Assembly: GCA_018333455.1 (NCBI GenBank)
Contig: JAGXTN010000045.1
Location: 1-42,444 of the forward strand
Direction: 5' to 3'
Source: Dethiobacter sp.
GTDB lineage: Bacteria > Bacillota > Dethiobacteria > Dethiobacterales > Dethiobacteraceae
Length of the DNA stretch: 42,444 nucleotides
Shown: positions 9,627 through 17,910 of the stretch, in pieces
Numbering within the stretch: the stretch's first letter is position 1
How the letters are laid out: every line of letters starts with the position of its first letter
Notes under the pieces: generated by a model
What the model saw: only the letters and a program-made list of their open reading frames with translations
Database searches by the model: none
What the model was told of the DNA's origin: nothing
Made by a program: the position numbers and the translations under genes

Positions 9627-10559
9627 TTGCTGCTCCAGCTTCAGAAGTTGCTCCAAAGCAGCTAAGAGTTCTCTTTCTCGTAGTGCCAAGCGCATTTTTT
9701 CTTCCCGCTCCAAAAGGGCGACCAGCTGCAGACGAAGCGCTACTTCCAACCGTTTGCTAATTTTCTCATCCCTTAAGCAACTACGGTAGACTTGTATCGC
9801 GGTAGAATGATAGCCAAGTTTTTCTAAAGCCAAACCCATAAGATAATAGGACGGACTTATTAAGTGCTGGTTAGTTTTAAGCCGCTTCAGCACGTCGATA
9901 GCTTCCTCATAGCGTTGTTGTTTCAACAGTAATTCGCCGCGAGAAAAACGGAAAATATCTAAATCAGCATACTGGGAATGCTCAAGTAAACGCGAAGCGT
10001 CTTCAAGTTTTCCGTGGTTCTGAAAAATTTCCGCCGCCAACAATTCCAGCCCTTGAAAGTCGTTCACCAGACGGATCTGTCGGCCATCGCAGCCTGAGAA
10101 GACAGCACAAAACGCCACACCAGCCTCTTTGCTCAAACGGGTATACTCCCTTCTAAGCAATATCGTCTGCTCTATAGCTTGCAACTGTTCTTGTTGGTCA
10201 TGGCAACAAAGCGCCAAAGCAAAAAATGCGTCAGCCTGCGTCTCATCTCTGACTGTAATTTTACGGAATAATTCGGCAGCCCACTCTGTTCTCTCGTCAA
10301 GCAGCAGGCGGGAGCCTGCAAGAAAGCGTCGCTTGCTTTTATCTAATACCCGTCTGGCAAATAAATCCCTGAGCAACGTTTCTTTTCGTTGACGGTTTTC
10401 TTCTGCGCAACTCTCAAAGCCGGTCTCTAGCGGCAGTTCAGCCGGAATTATTTTCCCCGTAATCTGCTTTAGCCGGTTACGGGGCAACGGTAAAACAAGT
10501 ATCTTTGCAAACTTAAAAATTTTCTCCTCACTTATTTCCCAGAACAAGCGCAAGCCCAA
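9618..10559 (-). CDS. TPR-like repeat protein of unknown function
   Basis: No specific family is recognised for this 313-residue soluble protein. The C-terminal two thirds (about residues 80-300) are amphipathic helical pairs with tetratricopeptide-like spacing, for example RGELLLKQQRYEEAIDVLKRL and YYLMGLALEKLGYHSTAIQVYRS. This suggests a protein-interaction scaffold. There is no signal peptide or membrane segment, and the extreme C-terminus is a Glu/Leu/Gln-rich helix. The TTG start at 10559 is preceded by GGAGGG with 8-base spacing. The gene is a single unit, divergent from the protease-like gene and ending inside a shared terminator. Any functional role would be a guess. Confidence 0.65.
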   Translation of the reverse strand: MGLRLFWEISEEKIFKFAKILVLPLPRNRLKQITGKIIPAELPLETGFESCAEENRQRKETLLRDLFARRVLDKSKRRFLAGSRLLLDERTEWAAELFRKITVRDETQADAFFALALCCHDQQEQLQAIEQTILLRREYTRLSKEAGVAFCAVFSGCDGRQIRLVNDFQGLELLAAEIFQNHGKLEDASRLLEHSQYADLDIFRFSRGELLLKQQRYEEAIDVLKRLKTNQHLISPSYYLMGLALEKLGYHSTAIQVYRSCLRDEKISKRLEVALRLQLVALLEREEKMRLALRERELLAALEQLLKLEQQKQ

Positions 10560-10729
10560 GCAATGTCCCTCCTGTTAGCAATCTCTCGCCTGGATTCCTC
10601 TTCAATTTCTCTGGCAGTTATTTTCTGCTTGGATAGCTATTATTCCTTTTGATAGTAAAAATTTTTGCACCTCTTCTAGCTCTCGGCATACGATAAAAAA
10701 CACGGAAGTACGCTTGACGGGGTGAAGTG

Positions 10730-11710
10730 ATGGAAAAAAACATTTATCAGTTAGATGCAGCTCTAGCTAGGCCGCTCGCACCAACTACGGTGAGAAGCGA
10801 AGTTTTAGAGATAGGCGCGATCAGCGGCTTAGCTAATGCTGAACTGGCACTTTGGGTAAAAAAAAGCGGCCGTTCCACCGGCTACACAACCGGCCGTGTA
10901 GCTGTGATTGGTGCCACAGTAAATATTGGCTTCTCCTTTGGCCGTTCTGCTCAATTCACTCAGCAGATTATCACTTCAAAAATGGGAGAAGCAGGCGATA
11001 GCGGTTCTTTGCTGTTGGACGGAGCAAACCGTGCCGTTGGGTTACTTTTTGCGGGTAGTGCTAAAGCAACCATTTTTCACCCGATTGCAGATGTATTGCA
11101 GGCACTGAATATCCGGCTAACGACTCATGCAGACACGCTCCTCCCCCAGGAAAACGGTGAATTCAGATCATTATTTGAACTTTGCCAGTTCAGAGGGAAA
11201 GAACTGCTTCAGTTACCAAATGTAGTAGGCGTAGGAATCGGTAAAAAAATTAAGGCTGATCATGACACAGGGAAATTATGCATAACCGTGCTTGTCGCCC
11301 GTAAATTGGCGGCTACTCTCTTACGGGAAGAGGAAATAGTCCCTGCCATGGTTGGAGCCATTCCCACCGATGTAGTGGAATCCGGCAGATTAACTGCCGA
11401 TTTCCAGGGCGTCTGTACTAACCAGCGCCTAGACAGAAGAGTAAAAATGAGGCCGGCACAACCGGGAATAAGCATCGGACACTATTTTGCATCAACTGGT
11501 ACGTTCGGCGCCGTAGCTTATGATAATCAGAGCGGCGAAAAAGTGATTCTTTCCAACAATCATGTCCTAGCCAATGCTACCAATGGTTCAGATAGTCTGG
11601 CTAGGGTTGGAGATCCGATTTTGCAGCCGGGCAAACAAGATGGCGGTCAGCAGCCTGGCGACGTGATCGGCACTCTGTTGCGTGTTGCTCCGCTGCACTT
11701 TTTAAAATAA
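10730..11710 (+). CDS. Trypsin-like (Nal1-type) serine protease homologue with permuted halves
   Basis: The protein resembles the trypsin-like peptidases of clostridial genomes in which a His-box half (ILSNNHVLA) precedes a half with the catalytic Asp and GDSGS. Here the order is reversed. Residues 1-130 hold the normally C-terminal half: LDAALA with the probable catalytic Asp9, KKSGRSTGYTTG, and GDSGS with Ser91. Residues about 145-326 hold the normally N-terminal half: NVVGVGIGKK, IPTDVVESGR and ILSNNHVLA with His278. The product ends at APLHFLK, close to the point where a normal member would continue into a NIYQLDAALARP-like segment. All three triad residues are present, in order Asp-Ser-His. 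ATG 10730 has GGGGTGA 7 bases upstream. It may be a true circular permutant, the remnant of a tandem duplication, or a non-functional fusion. Confidence 0.7.
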   Translation: MEKNIYQLDAALARPLAPTTVRSEVLEIGAISGLANAELALWVKKSGRSTGYTTGRVAVIGATVNIGFSFGRSAQFTQQIITSKMGEAGDSGSLLLDGANRAVGLLFAGSAKATIFHPIADVLQALNIRLTTHADTLLPQENGEFRSLFELCQFRGKELLQLPNVVGVGIGKKIKADHDTGKLCITVLVARKLAATLLREEEIVPAMVGAIPTDVVESGRLTADFQGVCTNQRLDRRVKMRPAQPGISIGHYFASTGTFGAVAYDNQSGEKVILSNNHVLANATNGSDSLARVGDPILQPGKQDGGQQPGDVIGTLLRVAPLHFLK

Positions 11711-11803
11711 TCGGCATGATAAAAACACCAACCCCACCAGTTACTGGCAATAGAGACGTAGCCACTTTGAGATGTTAAACCGTGGCTTAAATTATCGCCT
11801 GAT

Positions 11804-12568
11804 TCAATTTTTTCCGGCTTGCCTGGCAATCAGCGAGGCAAAAACACCGGCGCCAAAACCGTTGTCTATATTGACGACCGCGAGACCGGGAGAGCATGTC
11901 TGTAACATGGTCATCAGCCCTGCCACACCGTCTTTGCCCATGCCATAGCCTACTGAGGTCGGCACACCGACGACAGGCACGCTGACATGGCTGGAAACGA
12001 CAATCGGCAGCACCGCATCCATTCCGGCCACTACCACCATGGCGGATACACCCTGTGCCAACATTTCTGTCAGCGGTCCGTATAGCCGATGGATGCCGGC
12101 AACTCCTACATCGTAAGCTTTGCTTACCTCACAGCCCATAACACGTGCAGTGACAACAACTTCCTCCGCCACACCGATATCAGCCGTCCCGGCAGCCAGG
12201 ATGCCTATCCGGCCGGATTGCGTAAAAACATATCCCTGTCGCTTGAGTAGACAAGTTCTGGCTTTGCGGTTGACTTCGAGCTCATACCCTTCCGGCAGCA
12301 ACTTTTCGAGCGCTGCAAGGTCGCTCTCTTTTGCCCTGGTAATCAGAGCATAGCCGCTTGCTTCCGCCATGGCCAAAGACAGCCGGCAGACATCTTCAGT
12401 CTCTTTGTCTTGCGCCAGAATTGCCTCCGGCGCTCCCGTCCTTCTGGCGCGGTTAACATCAAGCTTAGCCAGATTGCCTATTTCTAAGATTTGCAGCACA
12501 TTGAGCTTCTGTTTGGCTGTGTCAAGATCGATCTCGCCCCGCAGCAGAGCCTGTAAAATTTCTTCCAT
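11804..12568 (-). CDS. larB: Nickel-pincer cofactor biosynthesis protein LarB
   Basis: LarB carboxylates nicotinic acid adenine dinucleotide and hydrolyses its phosphoanhydride. This is the first step toward the nickel-pincer nucleotide cofactor of lactate racemase-type enzymes. The 254-residue length is normal. The C-terminal PurE-like domain shows AAGTADIGVAEE, YDVGVAGIHR, VVAGMDAVLPIVV and VPTSVGYG, and the end reads VNIDNGFGAG, all typical of LarB. The ATG start has AAGGAG 6 bases upstream. It lies 24 bases after larA on the same strand and appears to be the last gene of the TRAP-fadR-larA-larB operon. The later pathway enzymes LarE and LarC are not in the window and would have to be elsewhere. 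Confidence 0.94.
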   Translation of the reverse strand: MEEILQALLRGEIDLDTAKQKLNVLQILEIGNLAKLDVNRARRTGAPEAILAQDKETEDVCRLSLAMAEASGYALITRAKESDLAALEKLLPEGYELEVNRKARTCLLKRQGYVFTQSGRIGILAAGTADIGVAEEVVVTARVMGCEVSKAYDVGVAGIHRLYGPLTEMLAQGVSAMVVVAGMDAVLPIVVSSHVSVPVVGVPTSVGYGMGKDGVAGLMTMLQTCSPGLAVVNIDNGFGAGVFASLIARQAGKN

Positions 12569-12592
12569 CGATTTCTCCTTTTATGTGGATGC

Positions 12593-13876
12593 TTAGTTTT
12601 TTAGGATGGGAAAAGTGGCAGCACCGGCAGGCATAATATAGGCGCCAAAGTCGTCTGGCAGCCATTTCCGGGCTAGCTGCATCGCTTCCTCCAGTGTTTT
12701 GGCCGGAGTCATCCCCATTTCCCGGACTTGTTCCTCCGGCAGACTGCTCACCACAATTAGCTTATTTTCCTGTGCCCAGAGCAACTGGGTATAGCCCATA
12801 AAGCTAGCAATTTCGTAGTTTTGACGAAGCTCTTGCTCCCGCGCCATATTATCTGCAAAGCCTGCGCAGATTGTATAAAACTTGTCATTGCCGATTCCTT
12901 CGCAGCATTCGGAAAGCAGAATACCTACACCGCCTTTTTTCAGTGCCCTAACCATGTTGTGAGCCGTTTTGTATGTCTGGTAGAAATTAATATCTTTTGG
13001 ATAGCCGCCACAGGAGGCAACGACTAAATCGGCCTGCTTGGAAATCGGCACACCAAAATATTCGTCTACTAAGGCAGCGCCTGCCTCATGGGCAGCAACC
13101 AATTCACCGGCAACCGCCAGCGCCACTTTGTGTTCTTCGTTGATGATAGAGTTGACGATCAGATCAACTCCCACCATGCGAGCTGCTTCAATCATATCTG
13201 CCGACAATGGGTTGCCAGCTAGCTTCCCTGCCCGGACTTCCGAATTCAGCCCGGGGCCTGCTGGATTTAATGAAAGGCGGTGGTTAGCCATAATCCCTTC
13301 AAAGCTGGCTGTTCCGGGCATAATCGCTTTCTTGCCCCCACCGTAACCAGCCAAAAAATGGTGCACAATGCCGCTTGTTAAAACTACTCTGTCTGCTGCA
13401 GCCACGTGGCGGTTAATACGCACCGGCGTGCCACTGGATGTACAGCCAAAATCGACCAAGTCGGAGGCACGACAGTCATGTTCCACCATGTGTACGCGGC
13501 GAAAAACCTCTTCTCCAACCAGCTTGGCGTGTTCGTCACGGCTTTGGGTACGATGCGCCCCGGTAGCTGAAACAATCGTAATATTTTTATCGGGAATTCC
13601 CGCTGCGTTTAACTCCTCAAGAATCGGCGGCACTAACACATGATAACGCGCCCACAGTCTAGTCATGTCACCAACAACGACGCAAGCCGTCTCTCCCGCT
13701 CGGGCAATCTCACGCAGGCGCTGCGAGCCAATCGGGTTCTCAAGAGCATTTCTGACGACAGCCGCTTCGCTTTCCGAAGAGATGAGTTTTTGGGGACGTA
13801 GCACCGCCAAAACCCTTTCCTGCTCAAGGTTAAGAGCTAAGGTACTTTTTCCAAACGCGAGTGTAAACTCTTGCAT
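12593..13876 (-). CDS. larA: LarA-family nickel-pincer racemase/epimerase
   Basis: LarA enzymes racemise or epimerise 2-hydroxy acids by hydride transfer to a covalently bound nickel-pincer nucleotide. Key motifs are visible (numbering from TTG 13888): DMTR (74-77), GAHR (His112), HHFLAGYGGGKK and NH (His203). The spacing of His177, Lys187 and His203 equals that of His174, Lys184 and His200 in Lactobacillus LarA, where Lys184 carries the cofactor. The start is set at ATG 13876, because a TTG at 13888 sits directly against the AAAGGAG. Many LarA homologues act on substrates other than lactate. Here the neighbouring TRAP transporter and FadR regulator suggest an imported 2-hydroxy acid, but the substrate cannot be read from the sequence. 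Confidence 0.9.
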   Translation of the reverse strand: MQEFTLAFGKSTLALNLEQERVLAVLRPQKLISSESEAAVVRNALENPIGSQRLREIARAGETACVVVGDMTRLWARYHVLVPPILEELNAAGIPDKNITIVSATGAHRTQSRDEHAKLVGEEVFRRVHMVEHDCRASDLVDFGCTSSGTPVRINRHVAAADRVVLTSGIVHHFLAGYGGGKKAIMPGTASFEGIMANHRLSLNPAGPGLNSEVRAGKLAGNPLSADMIEAARMVGVDLIVNSIINEEHKVALAVAGELVAAHEAGAALVDEYFGVPISKQADLVVASCGGYPKDINFYQTYKTAHNMVRALKKGGVGILLSECCEGIGNDKFYTICAGFADNMAREQELRQNYEIASFMGYTQLLWAQENKLIVVSSLPEEQVREMGMTPAKTLEEAMQLARKWLPDDFGAYIMPAGAATFPILKN

Positions 13877-13893
13877 AGCTTGGGACAACTCCT

Positions 13894-14640
13894 TTATTCG
13901 GCTTTACGGTTCAAGTCTGATGAGAATTCTGCGCGCTCTGCCTCGTACGCCATAGTTTTTTCGATGACAAAGCGCAGATGCTCCTTCATCGCAGCGCGCG
14001 CCTGCTCCGGATTCTTACAGGAAATGGCTTGAAAGATTTTTCTGTGTTGTGCCAGTAGTTTCTCCTTGTTGCCGAAAGTCTGAAAAAGTTGCAGCCTGCT
14101 ATGGCGCAAAGTTTCCACAATCAGTCCTGAGATAGTATCCATCATACGCAGCAGCACTTTGTTCCCTGTAGCCTCAGCAACAGCCAGATGAAACTGTGCG
14201 TCGGGGACTTCACCCAAGCTGTTGTTGGCTACATCAGACTCCATCTGCTCCAGGCAAACACTGATTTTTGCCAGATCTTCCAAGCCTGCACGATTAGCAG
14301 CCATGGCGGCGCTCTCTGCCTCCAGAATCATCCTGACTTCCATCATTTGCAGATTGCTATCTCCATAAAGCAGATAAACTAGCGCAAGCGGATTAAAAGC
14401 AGACTCCTGCGGTGCAAGACGGATAAATGTACCCTCTCCCGGCTTGCTCTCTAGAATCCCGAGCATATCAAGGGCACTAAACGCCTCACGAATAGAAGCA
14501 CGGCTGACCTGCAACTTGTCAGCCAGTTCCCGTTCAGAAAACAGGCGATCGCCAGGCTTTAGCGCCCCCTGAGCCAGCAAATCTTTAATTTGACAGAGGA
14601 TTTCTTCGTATACTCTCTTTTGTCTAATCGGTCTAAACAT
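13894..14640 (-). CDS. FadR-subfamily GntR transcriptional regulator
   Basis: The protein has an N-terminal winged helix (about residues 5-70, with LFSERELADKLQVSRASIREA) and a C-terminal all-helical FCD ligand-binding domain (about 85-230). The FCD domain holds the metal-ligand pattern of Asp/His residues (DAQFHLAVAEATGN and a later AMKEHLRFV). Such regulators bind palindromes of the TGGTnnGACCA type and respond to organic acids. ATG 14640 has GGGAGG 5 bases upstream; an in-frame TTG at 14655 overlaps that ribosome site. It sits between dctM and larA on the same strand. A matching palindrome upstream of dctP (17911-17921) indicates that it controls its own operon. Confidence 0.9.
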   Translation of the reverse strand: MFRPIRQKRVYEEILCQIKDLLAQGALKPGDRLFSERELADKLQVSRASIREAFSALDMLGILESKPGEGTFIRLAPQESAFNPLALVYLLYGDSNLQMMEVRMILEAESAAMAANRAGLEDLAKISVCLEQMESDVANNSLGEVPDAQFHLAVAEATGNKVLLRMMDTISGLIVETLRHSRLQLFQTFGNKEKLLAQHRKIFQAISCKNPEQARAAMKEHLRFVIEKTMAYEAERAEFSSDLNRKAE

Positions 14641-14722
14641 CCGTTCCTCCCACAATCCTCAGCCGCTAAGCTAAATTTTTCTCCTACTCACACTCTTAAT
14701 ATATCACAGCAGCGAAGATAAA

Positions 14723-16045
14723 TCATCTTCCCATCATGCTGGGCAGCCACAGGATAAGCTGCGGGAAAATGGCTAGCAGTGCAACGCCTATTACCTGCAG
14801 CACGATAAACGGTATTACGCCGCGATAAATATCAACCGTCTGAACTTCTGGCGGTGCAATCCCTTTCAAGTAGAAAATGGAGTAAGCAAAGGGCGGTGTC
14901 AGGAAAGAAGTTTGCATAATCACGATTACCATCATCGCAAACCAGATAGGATTCAAGCCTAATTCAGCGGCAATCGGCGTAAAAAGCGGCACAACAATCA
15001 TCAGAATGCCAATCCAGTCAATAAACGCGCCCATAATAAAAACGATTAAAAACATGGCGAGGGTAATACCCCAATCAGGAAATGGCAGACCAAGCACCAG
15101 GTTGGTGATCATCGTGCCCCCACCTAAGTGAATAAAGACGGTCGTAAAAAAACTGGCGCCGATCATTACAAGGTAAACCATGCAACTGATAACAACAGAG
15201 CGCTCGGCAATTTCCTTTAAATTAGCAAAATTTAACTGACCGTAAGCGGCGGCAAGCAAGAGAGAGGCAAAAGCGCCAATCCCTGCTGCTTCCGTCGGTG
15301 CAGCCAGACCGAAAAAGATGCTGCCCAGAACAGCAAGAATCAGAACGCTGACCGGCACAACCGAAGTCAGGAACATGCGCAATTTCTTCTGCAAGGTAAA
15401 CTCCGCCAGCGCTCCGGCCGGCATGGCAGGTCCCAGTTGTGGCTTAAAATAGCAGAGAACAGTGATGTAGATAGCGTACAGAGCAGAGAGCACAAAACCG
15501 GGAATAAAGGCAGCCATCAGCAGTTCCCCTGCCGAGAGGCCCGCCAGTGGAGCATAAACCAGAATTAACACACTAGGCGGGATTAAAATCCCGAGGGTAC
15601 CGCCGGCGCAGATCGCACCGGTAGCCAGTGATTTGTCATATTTGTATCTCAACATCGATGGCAGTGCGAGCAGACCCATGCTTACTACGGCGGCGCCGAC
15701 TACCCCGGTAGCGGCTGCAAAAATAGTGCAGGTGATTACAGCGGCCAAGGCCAATCCGCCGCGCAGACGACCGGTCAGTACATAAATGGCGTCATAAAGA
15801 CGGCCTGCGAGACCGGATTTCTCAATGGCTACTCCCATAAACACGAATAATGGGATAGCAATCAGCACGTAATCGGCTGTTATCCCAAAAATACGCAGCA
15901 TAAAGATGTTAACTACTTGAGGCCCGATAAAAAGCAGACCAAAAATTGCGGCAATACCGCCAAGCACGAAAGCAACCGGATAACCCAGAATAATGAGCAC
16001 GATGAGAGAAATCAGCATGGAATAAACTACAGCTTCGGGAATCAT
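14723..16045 (-). CDS. dctM: TRAP transporter large permease (DctM type)
   Basis: This is the large membrane subunit of a tripartite ATP-independent periplasmic transporter, which imports organic acids or related solutes using a sodium gradient. The 440-residue protein is almost entirely hydrophobic, with about a dozen predicted membrane segments. Conserved DctM features include GYPVAFVLGG near the start, GTLGILIPPSV and FFGLAAPTEAAGIGA. The ATG start has GGAGG 8 bases upstream and overlaps the dctQ stop by four bases (16042-16045), as is usual for dctQM. A hydroxy acid substrate is likely given fadR, larA and larB downstream, but permease sequence alone does not define it. Confidence 0.95.
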   Translation of the reverse strand: MIPEAVVYSMLISLIVLIILGYPVAFVLGGIAAIFGLLFIGPQVVNIFMLRIFGITADYVLIAIPLFVFMGVAIEKSGLAGRLYDAIYVLTGRLRGGLALAAVITCTIFAAATGVVGAAVVSMGLLALPSMLRYKYDKSLATGAICAGGTLGILIPPSVLILVYAPLAGLSAGELLMAAFIPGFVLSALYAIYITVLCYFKPQLGPAMPAGALAEFTLQKKLRMFLTSVVPVSVLILAVLGSIFFGLAAPTEAAGIGAFASLLLAAAYGQLNFANLKEIAERSVVISCMVYLVMIGASFFTTVFIHLGGGTMITNLVLGLPFPDWGITLAMFLIVFIMGAFIDWIGILMIVVPLFTPIAAELGLNPIWFAMMVIVIMQTSFLTPPFAYSIFYLKGIAPPEVQTVDIYRGVIPFIVLQVIGVALLAIFPQLILWLPSMMGR

Positions 16046-16560
16046 GGGCGCTCACCTCCGGTAATGGCAACATAAATGTCACGGATAAACTCAACCGTTC
16101 CCTGCAGCAGTAACATTATCACACCGATAGTTACCCAAGTTTTATAAGGGTAAATAATTGGCAGCCAAGATCCGACCCAACTTCTTTCCCGCATCCCCCA
16201 GGAAAACTGCACATGTTCGATCATTACTCCGCTCATTAGCAGCCATAAAGGGAAAAAAAGCAGCAAAGCGAAAACAATGTCTATCCGTGCTTTGTTTCTA
16301 GATGAAAAGCGGCCGTAGATAATATCAATATTCACATGCCCTTTACCCTTTAGCGTGTAGGCCATGCCCATCATTAACGCCAGGCTGCAGAGAAAATAAC
16401 TGACGTCATAGCTCCAGATGGTCGGGCTTTGAAATATATAGCGTGCCACCACCTCGTAGGCCATGGTCAGCACCAGTAAAAACATGGCCCAAGCAAAAGT
16501 TTTAGCAAGCACCTCGTTCGTCTTGTCAACGGCTCCCAAAATAGTTTTCAGTAGCTGCAA
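16042..16560 (-). CDS. dctQ: TRAP transporter small permease (DctQ type)
   Basis: DctQ is the small four-helix membrane subunit that pairs with DctM. The product is about 172 residues, with membrane segments around AWAMFLLVLTMAYEVVARY, YFLCSLALMMGMAYTL, IVFALLLFFPLWLLMSGVM and WVTIGVIMLLLQG. The reading frame stays open to 16620, but a good AAAGGAG lies 8 bases before TTG 16560, and an upstream start would fall inside a hairpin. TTG 16560 is therefore preferred, giving an N-terminus of MQLLKTILGAVDKTNEV. It is followed by dctM with a four-base overlap and preceded by dctP with a hairpin-containing gap of 94 bases. Confidence 0.9.
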   Translation of the reverse strand: MQLLKTILGAVDKTNEVLAKTFAWAMFLLVLTMAYEVVARYIFQSPTIWSYDVSYFLCSLALMMGMAYTLKGKGHVNIDIIYGRFSSRNKARIDIVFALLLFFPLWLLMSGVMIEHVQFSWGMRERSWVGSWLPIIYPYKTWVTIGVIMLLLQGTVEFIRDIYVAITGGERP

Positions 16561-16603
16561 ACCTATCACTCCTTTCTGCCGCAAACGGCTGCACAGCCGG
16601 ACA

Positions 16604-16634
16604 AAGCTTGCCAACGCCATTCACTGGCAAGCTT
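16604..16634 (-). promoter_or_regulatory. Stem-loop between dctP and dctQ
   Basis: A perfect 10-bp inverted repeat (16604-16613 with 16625-16634) is followed on the minus strand by a second small palindrome (CGGCTG/CAGCCG) without a U-run. Such a hairpin between dctP and dctQM would stabilise or attenuate the transcript so that the binding protein is made in excess over the permease. That role is inferred from its position. Confidence 0.55.
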
Positions 16635-16654
16635 CGCCCCATTGCTATGTTTGC

Positions 16655-17758
16655 TTATTCTACTCGAATCGGCATCATAAAGTCTTCGTAATCGACAAAC
16701 CTGGTACGGAATTCTTTGATTGATTGCCAAGTATCGGCAAAAACGCCGCCCTGTTCCTTTGCCCGCTGATCAAGCAACGCCCAAGCATCCTCTTTTAGTT
16801 TTCTCTGGGTGGCCTCATCGACTTCTACTAGGGTGACTCCCTCTGCTTGAAAAGCTTCAAGCGCTTTCATGCTCTCACTCAAATCCCTTGACCAACTCCA
16901 AAGCGTTGTCGAACGTGCTGTTGTTTCGATTAATGCCTGCAAATCTGCCGGCAAAGCGTTCCAGGAATCTTTGTTGATGCCGATATAAAACAGCGTGCCT
17001 GGCTGGTGCATACCGGGGCCTGCAAGATATTTGGCAACTTCATTGAACGCCAAAACCTGGTCATTATATGGTGTGCTAAACTCTAGCGCATCAAGCACGC
17101 CGCGTTCGAGAGATGGATATAACTCGGCCGCCGGCAGTGTGGTAACAGCCACATTGTTTTCCCGCAAAATTTCCGCCCACCAGCCGACAGTACGATACTT
17201 AAGTCCTTGCCAGTCTTCGATCTTGCTCAGTGGCCGATTGGACCAAGCCAGTATTTCGGGGTGAGTGATGCCTAGCGGGAGGACCTTAATATTGTAGCCT
17301 GCCTCATCGTACATTCTTTGCCATAGTTCGAGACCGCCGCCTTCATAAATCCAGACCAAGTGCATAAAAGGTTCCAGCGTCATTGGCACTGACGAGAAGA
17401 ACGGCGCAGCAGGCATTTTGCCAATCCAGTAACCGCCGAAAGTATGGTAACCGTCAATCGTCCTCGTGTTAGTGGCGTCTAGCACTTCAGGTGCGCCTAC
17501 CAGCGCGCCGGCAGGGTGAACTTCAATCTGCAGACGGCCGCCGCTTGCTTTTGCAACATCCTCTGCCCATCTGACCGGCATCTGGTGTAGCATGATTGCG
17601 CTCGGCCAAGTGGTGGCCACTCTGAGCGTGAATGTTTGCTGAGGCGCGGCCTGTCCGCCTGCAGGGGCAGCAGGCTGCCTGTTGGCGCAACCGGCAACTG
17701 CCAGCAATACCGTAATAAGGAAGACTGAAACAAAGATTAACTTGTACTTTTTAAACAT
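16655..17758 (-). CDS. dctP: TRAP transporter solute-binding lipoprotein (DctP type)
   Basis: DctP is the extracytoplasmic receptor that delivers solute to DctQM. The product is about 367 residues. It begins with a lipoprotein signal sequence (MFKKYKLIFVSVFLITVLL) and a lipobox LAVAGC, so it is probably anchored to the outer face of the membrane. After a short Ala/Pro/Gly/Gln-rich linker the mature domain begins TFTLRVATTWP. It shows the DctP core patterns, including LKYRTVGWWAEIL and the PAAELYPSLERGVLDALEF ligand loop. The start is ATG 17758, 6 bases after GAGGAGG; an in-frame TTG at 17773 overlaps the ribosome site. It is the first gene of the TRAP-fadR-larA-larB operon. Confidence 0.94.
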   Translation of the reverse strand: MFKKYKLIFVSVFLITVLLAVAGCANRQPAAPAGGQAAPQQTFTLRVATTWPSAIMLHQMPVRWAEDVAKASGGRLQIEVHPAGALVGAPEVLDATNTRTIDGYHTFGGYWIGKMPAAPFFSSVPMTLEPFMHLVWIYEGGGLELWQRMYDEAGYNIKVLPLGITHPEILAWSNRPLSKIEDWQGLKYRTVGWWAEILRENNVAVTTLPAAELYPSLERGVLDALEFSTPYNDQVLAFNEVAKYLAGPGMHQPGTLFYIGINKDSWNALPADLQALIETTARSTTLWSWSRDLSESMKALEAFQAEGVTLVEVDEATQRKLKEDAWALLDQRAKEQGGVFADTWQSIKEFRTRFVDYEDFMMPIRVE

Positions 17759-17786
17759 TTTTTCCCTCCTCAATTTTTTGTCGTCA

Positions 17787-17822
17787 CTAATAAAAGAAGG
17801 CTGCTAAGTTTTCCCTCCGCAA
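17787..17822 (-). other. Possible 11-codon leader ORF upstream of dctP
   Basis: A near-perfect ribosome binding site (GGAGGTGATT, 17823-17832 on the minus strand) lies 60-70 bases before dctP. It is followed by TTG and an open frame of 11 codons (MRRENLAAFFY) ending in TAG. It could be a leader peptide or a chance Shine-Dalgarno. Only the strong ribosome site supports it. Confidence 0.25.
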
Positions 17823-17910
17823 ATCACCTCCGCCTAGTTTCCTAGCAATTTTCCGGCTGCAAGATACTTCGCTCATTTAAGGCAAGCCTCTCTCGGATAT
17901 TTTGGCGAAT

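Noticed and set aside
11647-11829. 60-codon minus-strand ORF across the end of the protease gene and larB
   Set aside because: It overlaps both neighbouring genes and shows no family features. I also looked for a remnant of the missing protease half in 11711-11803 and found none.
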